From: Sipunculus nudus
Lineage: Eukaryota > Annelida > Sipuncula > Golfingiida > Sipunculidae
DNA length: 64,000 nucleotides
Assembly (NCBI GenBank): GCA_026874595.1
Contig: CM049309.1
Coordinates: 53,356,079 to 53,420,078 of the forward strand
Reading direction: 5' to 3'
This document shows positions 44,950 to 56,900 of the stretch, in pieces (the stretch's first letter is position 1; each line of letters begins with the position of its first letter). Under the pieces are notes generated by a model. That model was not told the origin of the DNA, searched no databases, and worked only from the letters and a program-made list of their open reading frames with translations. A program made the position numbers and the translations under genes.

Positions 44950-47900
44950 TTTACAAATAAAAAAATTAAGAACTTATAGTTTTCCGATTATGTATCATGT
45001 ATTGTATTATACACTCATTAAAAGCAGAATCATGCATAAGCAATTTTAATATATGCATGCAACTATAATTATAATGAAACTGCATTTGGGCACAAGTTAA
45101 CCAGTGCGTCTCTGTGACTTCCGAGTTATACACATTGGATAACATCCAAGCACTTCTGACTGACTTCTGAGATGGCTTCCGAGCACAAAATCTTCCATAA
45201 CGTTCAGATTAAACAATGGATAACTATTATTCTTCACAGAATGATAAAAAAGATCTTATTCTATCGGGGGAAAACAAAACGGTATTGAATCATTAGCATT
45301 TTGTATATGCTTTAAACTGCTTTCGTTGGTTTCCGGCTTCCGACTTCCAAGTTTACATACACGACCGCGCCATGACACATTTAGTTTTGAATGAGAAGTA
45401 CCGCTTCACGTGAATCGGTGCCACAGTGATGAAAGGAGGTAATAAATGTAATTATTTTTGTGTAACAACATTTTTTCTTCGATATTAAGCACATATCATA
45501 CGACTATATAAGCCTGTGATGCCAAATAATACCAGACAGGAAATATTTTGATCCGACCCTTAGAATGGGCGTTCTGTTGTGACTGCCATCATGACTCCAG
45601 GCCCTATCACTGTATCAGTTTATTTCCAAAGGCCTGAGTGTCATGTTGTCATGGCTACTTCCCTCCCTATGGGCCTCTCATCCCCATATATCCCCTAAAT
45701 GGGGTTCACAAAAATCCTAGAGATCTGAAGATTTGACCTTGAAGATGGCCAAGGTCACTGTTTTTTTAACACATCCAAGATTGTGGAAGGGACAATTCAA
45801 GTATTGATTTTAAAAATTTTGTGTATCAAGTTTGAGGGAAAAATATGTGATACTTGAAGAAGTTATGGGGTTCACATTCTACTTCAACTTATTTGACCTT
45901 GAAGGTAATCAGTAATCATAATATCAGTATGTTTGACTCCTTTAATTATAGTGACTGTGACCCAAGGTGAAGGCTAGGGTACATGTTCACGCTATGTATG
46001 TACACTGTGCTTGTGTAAACACGTCATTACTACACAGGCAAACAATGATGACAGGATCTAGGAAGAAAAACTATCATGTAACCTCTTTTTAAGTTTGAGT
46101 TATAGCTGACATTTGACATATTAAAATGATGTGCTCATCCTAGCTCACCGAGGCCTTTGAAGCTGATTTCCCAGGTTAACATGGCTTGGCATTAGTCATT
46201 TATCAGTTATGGAGCAATCAACCTCAAAAACTATCCAAAGAGCTGTCACATAGCATGGTGTGCAGATATTGTGGCTGTTTATTCCTCACACTCAACAAGG
46301 GACCCATGGGTCAAGGCGCTCAGATGTTATATATGATAAAAAAATATGATTTTGAAATGAGGCACATGCTGGTTTTGTGTGGAAATAAATATAAGCTGTA
46401 TTATGAGTTGTTGGTGTTAGCTTATGTATGATTTTGATAGTTTCTTTGGAGACAGGGAAGAGATTGATATAATTTATCCTATTAACAAATGGAGTGCTAT
46501 TATCATACAGATTTTGACTTGGCCATATAACTGATAAGCAGCACATATAAGATGAGAGTTTAACTATTTATTAAAATTTAATAACAAATATTGTGCCAAA
46601 CATAATTTTTATTAAAAATAATAAGAGAATCATATGATTTTTTAAAAATAAAATATAACTGAAATGATTATTAAAATAATATTATATAATATATTCATGA
46701 ATGCATTCATGAATACATTTTGAAAGTATTTACATGATATTCAAATACTTTCATTTTTGATTTTTACCTGAATTCCCATTCTTATGCAAGAAATTTTATA
46801 ATGGAGTACATATTCATATTCGTATTCAAATACATTTGCAAAGTATTCGCACCATGTCTGGTATTTATTCAGTTTTAGCGAAACAATGATGTTGAGAATC
46901 CAGAATATAAACAAAGGACCCATGGGTCAAGGCGCCCAGCTTAAGTTTGAAATTTTTGCAAATGCAAATATGAAAATATTCTATTGTAATGTTTTTCATT
47001 TATATAAGCATATGATAAGCTAAGAGGAAAGGGGCCCTCCTACTTGGTTATAGTAAAGTTCTAAATATATAATTGCAAACTAATACTCTGACAAGACTGT
47101 CATGAAGAAAAACAGTAAAAGTTTTGAGATACTGTGATGCATATGAAAAATTTACAGGCAAGTGGACAGAATGGACAAATACCAAATTACCAAATTTCAC
47201 TTTCAAGGGAATAATGCATTTCAGTTTATATATACACCTATTTTTTTAGCATATCCACTTTTTCCATTAATAGTTTTTATCTGATTCATTTTTTTATTTA
47301 CAAGTGTTATAAATTTGTAATAAATAACTGAAAATATAAGTTAAAATATAGAATTCTAAGTTGCAATCATTATATATCCAGATTGTAGCTCATATTGGCT
47401 CATATTATGCATACACATATATTTTATTATTTTAAAATAAAATGTTTAAACTGAATTTAAAAGAAAATAATGCCACAACATGGCATCTACAAGATTATTC
47501 CTTGAATCCCTATTAAAAAGTTTTGCACATTGGAGTTTTCAGTACATGCTTAATTTTATTCACCAAAATAAAATAAAAGATTCAGTAAATTTGATAAAAA
47601 AAAACATCTTTTCAAATAAAGTATACACACTTTTGGTTGAATGAGGGACAAACAATTTCCTTATGCTAAATACAATCTCAGCTATAATTAATTACTGTAA
47701 TTAATAGTCAATTTCACACCTGGTGAAGTTTTACTCTTCAGAAGTAAAGCATTACTTATCTGATGAACATCCACACTTTCATAGCAATACATCACTTTGT
47801 GGGCACAATTAAATGTACACTTTAATCATTGTAACCCTGGTGGTACAATACAAAATCTAAAATACAGAAAATTATAACATTCATCTAGTTTATGCACCAG

Positions 47901-50900
47901 CTGGGGGGGGGGGGGGGTGCAGGGCAGAGGGGAAGCCTGCTAGTAGTGGCCAAGCTGAGCCAAGGCAAGGTGCCTGGGGTGGGTTACATAATGAAGGCTG
48001 TATTACTAGGTGGACCAGATGTAAACAACACTTGACATGGTGTATGAAAACTTGAATAAAAGTTACTTTTTTTAAACAATTCCTTTGAAATTTCAGATTT
48101 TAAAAGATTAAATCCTTATGTATATATGCTGTGAAAATTAAATCAACAGTGCTTACAGGGAAAAAACGTGCCATTGCCAAAGTTGGACAAAATTTAAGGT
48201 ATTGATTTTTTATTTATGCTAATAACTTGAAAAATTTGCAAAATTCAGATCTAATTTTGGGTAAACAATTGAATCTTGATTAAATAAAGTTATATTCCTG
48301 ATAAAAAGTCTCCAGCTTCAGCAATTCTCATGTTAAGTGAGCAAATATATTTCCTGATTTTTAGCTCAGCTTACTTTAAGTCATCTGAGCTATAGTCGTG
48401 GTCCACTGTCCGTCGTCCGTCTGTCCGTCTGTAAGACTGGCACGTTTTGACACCATTGGACCTACGAATCCTAAATTTGCCATACAGTTAGATGTCCCAA
48501 AAATCTCCTACCATGCCGAAAATTGGGTCAATATGACTTTGTTCCTTCGAGATATTAAGGAAAAACCTCAATTTTTTATTAGAAATCTATTTTCACACTT
48601 CAGGACTGCCTAATATCAAAACCACTCATCTGGTTTTCTTCATATTTATCATAAATATTCCTCTATATAGTTCCTATGTACATGCCAGAAATTAAGTCAG
48701 TATTATTTAATTTTAAAAAGTTATGGGCCCAAACATAATGGACTTTGTAAAAAAATCAGGAAAGATATTTGGTCACTTAAGACCAAAAGTGTTAAAGGTA
48801 GGGACAACTTTAACAACTTTAATTGATCAAAATTTAATAGTATACCAAAAATTAGATCAAAATCTGTTAAATTTTTCTAAATATTGGCAAAAATATAAAA
48901 TTGGTACCTTAAATTTTGCCCAAGTTTGACCATGGCACGTTTTTTTCCTGTAAGTACTGTGGATTTAATTTTCACAGCATGTTTTTGTTAGCATTTTGTC
49001 TGTTAACACCAAAAATTTGAAACCAGTTGTTCAAAAACTGTAGATTTTATTCACGTTTTCAAGCACCATGTCACATCAAATTTACATCAAGCTAGTGTTA
49101 TGCAGTTTGCTAGAGCTCAGCTCCCCAGCTTCAGCTCTAAGTTCCTTAAATTTAGCATACAGTTAGATGTCTCCAAAATCCCCTACCATGCCAAGAATAT
49201 TATCACTAGGACTTAATACCTTCGAAATATTTATGAAAAACTTCATTTTCCATTAAAAACCCATTGTTACACTGTAAGACTGCCTAATATCAAAACCACT
49301 GATCTGACTTTGATCATATATAATACACATATTTTTCTATACATTCTCTATGCACATGTCAGAAATGATGTCAGTATTGCGTAATTGTTTTAAGTTATGG
49401 GCCCAAACATAATGCACTTTGTAAAAAATTAAGAAATATATTTACTCCCTTAACAAGAGGATTGCTGAAGCTAGAGATTTTTTTTCAGGGATGTAACATT
49501 ATTTAATCAAGGTTCAATTGAATACAAAAAATTTATTAGTATAAATATAAAATCAGTACCTTAAATTTTGCCAAATTTTGACCATGGCACGTTTGTTTCC
49601 GGAGAGCACTGTTGATATAATTTTCATATCATGCACACATAAGGATTTCATCTTTGTAGTTTAGAAAGCTGAAAGAAATTGGCCATATATTGTAGCTTTT
49701 ATTAATGTTTATATGAGACCATGTCAGACCCAGGCTTAATCCAGCCCCTCTTCAGTCACCTGTATGTTGACCTTGTTGACCTTTCATCAGATTATGCATG
49801 CTTGAGCGAAGCATACACTGGGGCAGCAGGCAGCTAATGCCCAGCCACAGTTGATCAAGGTGTCCAACCCAACTCATCTAGTAGTTGTTTTGAAAAACAA
49901 CATAACAATAAACAATTAATTAATAATTTTGTATTGGTTTTTTATAACAAATTAAAGAAAAATTAATAGAAAAGGAATTTGTTAGTTGATGAGTAACAGA
50001 AGATTAACTTGCAGTTACTGATGATGTAAGAATCTTGTATGGATGGATAGAATGTCAATGTCAATGTTATTCCTAATAACACCATGCAGTCACCTGTGGT
50101 ATTTTTCAGTGAAATTTTAATGATAAAAAAATAAATCATATTATTCATTACTAATCATTAGGGATCATATGAAGGAAATTAATGATAGACAAAGATGCAG
50201 TTGATAATATTAATCTAGATTCCTACTGTGTCCAGTGTGTAGATTGATGTGAAAGTAGTCCAAAGAGAATATATTACATTTTTTTTTAATATAAACTAAA
50301 GCCATTAAACCAGGTACTTATGATCATTATTTAAATTTGTGAATTTTGTATATTCTGGATTCTCAACATCTTTGTTTGGCTAAAACTGAATAAATACTAG
50401 ACATGGTGCAAATGCTTTGAAAATATATTTGAATACGAATATGAATATGTAGTGCATTAAAAAATTTTATTGCATAAGAATGGGAATTCAGGTAAAAATG
50501 AAAGAATTTGAATACCAGTGCAGATACTTTCAAAATGTATTCATGAATGCATTCATGAATATATTCTATAATATTATTTCAATAATAATTTCAGTTATAT
50601 TTTATTTTAAAAAATCATATGATTTTCTTATTATTTTTTTAATAAAAATTATATTGGCACAATATTTGTTATTAAATTTTAATAAATAGTTAAACTCTTT
50701 TATAATATGTGCTGCTTATAAGTTATATGGCCAAGTCAAAATCTGTGTGACAATAGCACTCCATTTTTTAATAAAATAAATGAAATCAATCCTCTTCCCT
50801 GTCTCCAAAGATACTATCAAAATCATACATAAGCTACACACCGAAAACTCATAATAAAGTTATATTTATTACCACACAAAACAAGCATGTGCCTCTTTCC

Positions 50901-53900
50901 CAATCATATTTTTTAACATATATAACAGCTGAGCGCCGTGACCCATGGGTCCCTTGTTAAAAAATTGCATTATATTTGGGCCCATAACTTCATAATAATA
51001 CCCAATACTGACCTAATTTTAGGTATGTGCACAGAAAATGTATGGAAAAATATGAATACTAAATATGATCAAAAACAGTTCAGTGGTTTTGATATTAGGC
51101 AGCCTTGAAGTGTAACAATGGCTTTTTTATGGAAAACGGAGGTTTTTCCTTAATATCTTGAAGGAACAAAGTCCTAATGACCCAATTTTCGGTATGGTAG
51201 GAGATTTTGGGGACATCTAATGGTATGCAGAATTTTGGATTCGTAGGTCCAAGGGTTTTAAAACGTGCCCTGATAATGGACAGACGGACGGACGGACGGA
51301 CAAAGGACCACGACTATAGCTCAGATGACTTATAGTCAGCTGAGCTAAAAATCATACAAAGAGCTGTCACATAGCATGGTGTGCTGATATTGTGGCTGTT
51401 TAAACATCATCAAAAACAATTACAAAAAGCTGTCGCAGAGCATGGTGTGCTGATATTATGGCTGTTTATTCATCACTCTCAAAAATCATACAAAGGGTTG
51501 TCACATAGCATGGTGTGTTGATATTGTGGCTGTTTATTCCTCACTCTCAAAGATCATACACAGAGCTGTCATATAGCATGGTGTGCTGATATTGGGGCTG
51601 TTTATTCCTAACTCTCAAAAATCATACAAAGAGCTGTCACATAGCATGGTGTGCTGATATTGTGGCTGTTAATCATCATCAAAAACCATACAAAAAGCTG
51701 TCACAGAGCATGGTGTGCTGATATTGTGGCTGTTTATTCCTCACTCTCAAAAATCATACAAAGAGCTGTCATTTGGCATGGTGTGCTGATATTGTGGCTG
51801 TTTATTCCTCACTCTCAAAAATCATACAAAGAGCTGTCACAAAGTATGATGTGCTGATATTGTGGATGTTTAATCAATATAAAAAATCATCACCTTAAAA
51901 ACATCATACAAAGGGCTGTCACATAGCATGGTGTGCTGATCTTGTGGCTGTTTAATCATCACCCTAAAAACATCATACAAAGAGCTGTCACAGAGCATGG
52001 TTTGCTGATATTGTGGCTGTTTAATCATCACCCTAAAAACATCATACAAAGGGCTGTCACATAGCATGGTGTGCTGATATTGTGGCTGTTTATTCCTCAC
52101 TCTCAAAAATCATACAATGAGCTGTAAAATAGCATGGTGTGCTGATATTGGGGCTGTTTAATCATCATCCTCAAAAGCCATACAAAGAACTGTCACAGAG
52201 CATGGTGTGCTGATATTGTGGCTGTTCAATCATCACCCTAAAAACATCATACAAAGGGCTGTCACATGGCATGGTGTGCTGATATTGTGGCTGTTTAATC
52301 ATCATCCACTAAAACCTTACAAAGAACTGTCACAGAGCATGGTTTGCTGATATTGTGGCTGTTTAATCATCACCCGTAAACATCATACAAAGGGCTGTCA
52401 CATGGCATGGTGTGCTAATATTGTGGCTTTTTAATCATCATCCACTAAAACCATACAAAGAACTGTCACATAGCATGGTGCGCTGATCTTGTGGATGTTT
52501 AATCATCACCCTAAAAACATCATACAAAGAGCTGTCACAGAGCATGGTTTGCTGATATTGTGGCTGTTTAATCATCACCCTAAAAACATCATACAAAGGG
52601 CTGTCACCAGCCATGTGTAAAAATATATATAGTGATCTGTGTAACCCCCCCTCCCCCCCCCCCCCCTGATTAAAAGTAGCCATCTCCTCATGAACCCGAT
52701 ATGTTTCTCATGAAGTTTCAAATATTTAATTCATTTAGTTAATTCATTACATTTCCCATGAAAGATAAATAGAAACATTATAAGTCACAAATCTTTGACT
52801 TATGCTCAGAAATTCAGTGCCTTAAATATCCTTATTCAGAGAAGAGAATGCAGAACACCAGTTTTGAGACACCAGCCAGAAGACATTTTATGGGATCTGC
52901 CATCGTGTTGATTAAAACTATGTCAAACGGAAATAGCATTAAGCTGATTCTTTTTTTGTTAACCTCTAGCAGGAAAGCCTTGATGAAGACCAACTGCTCT
53001 GCTTTTTCAATGGGTGGAAATAACAGGACTGCCTTATGCTTAAGGTTGTTTGTCAGAGTTAATCCAATTACATGCTAATACTGGGGTAGGTTCTCCAGCA
53101 TTACATACTGACAGCTAGGTCATAAAAAGTCAATTAATGAAATAGGGTTTTGTGTATTTAAGGTGCTGTGTGTCAGATTAAGCGCAGTCTTTGACAGAGC
53201 TCATTAGGGAGCAAGCTCTGGTTTTCAGCATGACAATTTTTTAATATTTGATTTTTGCTCATTTCCGGACTAGGCAGTTTTATTTGAATTGGAGCCTTTT
53301 TCACAGTTTGTATAAAAGATTTCATCAACATGTAATTGACTTTTTCACAGTCCAGCCATAGATATTAATTTTTATGTTCCTGGTAACTGGAAATAATTAA
53401 TAAACCATTGCTGGCAGTGGTGTGTGGAGTAGGGGGTTGAGGGGGGAGGGGAGGGGGGGGGGGGTGGGGGGGAGATGGTTGGAGTGTGAGTGTAATAGCC
53501 CATAAATGCCAATAAACAAAAAATTCCGTTTAGGGGGGCATTGTGTTGACATTGAAGAACCTGGTGCATTTTGGCACACTTTTACATGGTTGTATTGTTA
53601 AATGTGTCTTAGGAGTTGTAAATATTCATAAAAAAAAAATTAGCTAATATTGGAATAAAAGGTAGAACAATCATTTTAGGCAAAAGGAGAACAATGGAGA
53701 AAATATTCTCACAAACACATCTGAAAATATCTTTTGGTCAAAATGTAAAAATTATCATATAATAGAAGAGACACAGCATGGAAGTAATTAAGGATTAAGT
53801 TCATTCATGTTCTCTCTTCCCTACTTTTTTTTCTTTGCAACAGAGGGGGGGGGGGGGGCTGTATGGTCGTGCAGTCTTTCCACCCCTGACAAGTGTAGAC

Positions 53901-56900
53901 ATTATAAGCTTCTCACTGGCCACATTAAGGTTAAACAAGGGACCCATAGGTCACTGTGCTCAGCTGAAGTTGACCTTGAAGAATAAAACCTAAAATAATA
54001 TCAAATGGAGATGAAGTGTGAGAGGAAGAGGTAATATAGGCCATAGTTGGTTTAAAAATTAATTGATTCGTATTGATGAGCAAGAAATTGTTGCAAATAA
54101 TATTTTGTGACCTAACCATGTGTTTCCTAATCTGTACTATTCCCATGTTCATTAATTGGCTTTTTGATTAACTGTTAACATTTCAGTAGTTTACACATTT
54201 GTTCAATTGAATGTATTTTTTATAATATATATTATTAAATATATGTATTTTTATTTTATTTTATGAAATGTATACAGTTGAAATATAACTATTGACCCAA
54301 GTCCACAGATGAAAGGACTTGGTGGTGGTGGTGTGTGTGTGTGGGGGGGGGGGTGTAGAATGATGGGAGTTACAACATATCTGTATTATTATAGTGTATA
54401 TACATAGGATTTTCACTTAATTCAACAATGCTTACATGATAAAAAAGTTCATTCATAGTTACTTAATATTTAAAAAAAAAGAATATATGTATAGGAAAAA
54501 TATATGAAGTTTCAATTATTTCTTAATTTATTTATTTTATCAAATTTTTTTAAGTGCCTAAAGGAAAAATTTCATAATTAATATATATTTAATGATAAAA
54601 GAGAGGTGATGGACACAGCTGATTACTTTGTTCCATTCTCCTAAGGCAAGAATATGTTTCAATAAGATCTTAATTTTCCTAATCCAATTATTTTTTCAAT
54701 TAAATAAATTTTATACATTTGCAATAAAACTAATGTCCCAAGTGCACAGGAATCAATGGCAGCAGGAGGGAGGGGGGGGGGGGGGGGGAGATGGTGGGAT
54801 TGAAAACACTTCTGCATATACATACAGGGCAAACAAAGCCTGAACTCCAATTCTGCTGAGGCAGGAAAATAATGAACAAATGTTTGTATTAGAACCTTAA
54901 TTTTTTATCACATCATTTTTTTTTTATTATAAGTTTATATTTTTATACATTTCCAATATAACATATATATCTGAATATAAAAGTTGATTCATAATTCTAA
55001 ATTGTATCATCATAAATCTCAATCTTGTCAGATAACACCACATCATGCATAAAAATGTTTATTTATTGTTTACCACAAAAATATATCTTTTAAATTTGCA
55101 CAACAATAAATATCTAAAAAAATAATTGATTTAGATTTCACAGTTTTAAATCGTGCCTTTATTTATCCATAATTTGCTTCATATTTTATAAATTTAAGTA
55201 TACTGATGGGTTAAATTTTATTTATTAAAATCATTAAGAGGAAAACTGATTAAATTAAAACTTTAAAATGCTACATTTACACAACATGGCATCTTCTGGA
55301 TTACATCTTGAATTACTTCTTCAAGGAAAGTTTATGTATATTGGAGTGGAAACAGCATTACAATTAAGGAGATACAGTGAAAACAATAACATTTGCATAA
55401 CACTTGATGAGTTGGTTTTTTTTAGCTCAGCTGACTATAAGTCATCTGAGCTATAGTTGTGGTCCATTGTCCGTCGTCCATCTGTCTGTCTGTAGATGTG
55501 GCACCTTTGAAACCGTAAGACCTAGGAATCCAAAATTCGGCATAATGTTAGATGTCCCCAAGCCGAAAACTGGGTCTTTGCGACTACGTTCCTTTGAGAA
55601 ATTAAGGAAAAACCTCAATTTTTTATTTAAAACCTATTTTCACACTTCAGGACTGCCTAATATCAAAACGACTCATCTGTTTTTCCTCATATTTACCATA
55701 AATATTCCTCCATATAGTTCCTATGTACATGCCAGAAATTATGTCTGTATTATATAATTTAAAAAAGTTATGGGCCCAAACATAATGCATTTTGTAAAAA
55801 ATCTGGAAAGATATTTGATCACTTAACACAAAACATGTTAAAGCTATGGACTTTTTTTCCAGTAATATAACTTTAATTAATCAAAATCAAAATGTATACC
55901 CAAAATTAGATCAAAATCTTTTAAATTTTTTAAAATATTTACAAAAATAAAAAATTGGTACCTTAAAATTTGCCTAAATTGACCATGGCAAGTTTTTTTC
56001 CTGCAAGTACTGTGGATTTAATTTTCACAGCATGTTTTTGTTAGCATTTTGTCTTTTAACACCAAAAATTTGAAACCAGTTGATCAAAAACTGTAGATTT
56101 TATTCAAGTTTTCAAACACCATGTAACATATTGTTTACAATCCTCTTCCCTGTCTCCAAAGATACTATCAAAATCATACATAAGCTAAACAACAACTCAT
56201 AATACAGCTTATATTTATTACCACACAAAACCAGCATGTGAATCATTTCTAAATCATTTTTTTATCATATATTACAGCTGAGCGCCGTGACCCATAGGTC
56301 CCTTGTTTGGGGGGGGGGGGGGGGAGGCTTGGGGTGGTGATTTGAGAATAACTTTACACCTGTCACAGAAGGGGATCTCCCACATTGACTGTAACAAATC
56401 AGAAACCCTGGCATAGCTGACTTCCAGTGACCTGGTGTGGGAAGCTGCAGCTGGACAAAGCAAATGACTACAAGAGAGCCTAAAAAAGAACAATAACTAG
56501 CCTAATTTTTCAACAAATTAAATACTGTGAATGCTGTGAAAACTAAATTAATAGTACTCACAGGAAAAAAACATGCCATGGTCAGTTGGGCAAAATTACG
56601 CTCCCGAGGCAGCGGAAATCTTGCGCTTCTAAAGAAGCTACTGATTTTCACGCTGCCAGCTTTGACCGTTTATGATATATTTAGACACCAGATGGCGGTT
56701 CGTTGTTCGCTGAAAAATATGTCCGTATGATGCGACAAGCAGCCAACCAGATGCCAATAAACAAACACTCGACAGGCATCCTGGCTCTGCCCATAGCTGC
56801 GCTTCAAGCGGTGCTTGATGAGTTTACGGTCGAATTTTAATTGCTCCCTCTGCATTCTCGCATCATCGATCGATTCGATTATGACATTATGACTGTGTTA

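Noticed and set aside
48398-48929. Short ORFs in the CCGTCCGTC repeats
   Set aside because: Equivalent ORFs recur in other copies of repeat family B with stops at different places. They are repeat-derived.
51651-52683. Repeated peptide ORFs (SLYDVFRVMIKQPQYQ type)
   Set aside because: They are read-through of the 68-bp array. The unit length is not tied to a codon frame and stops vary by unit.
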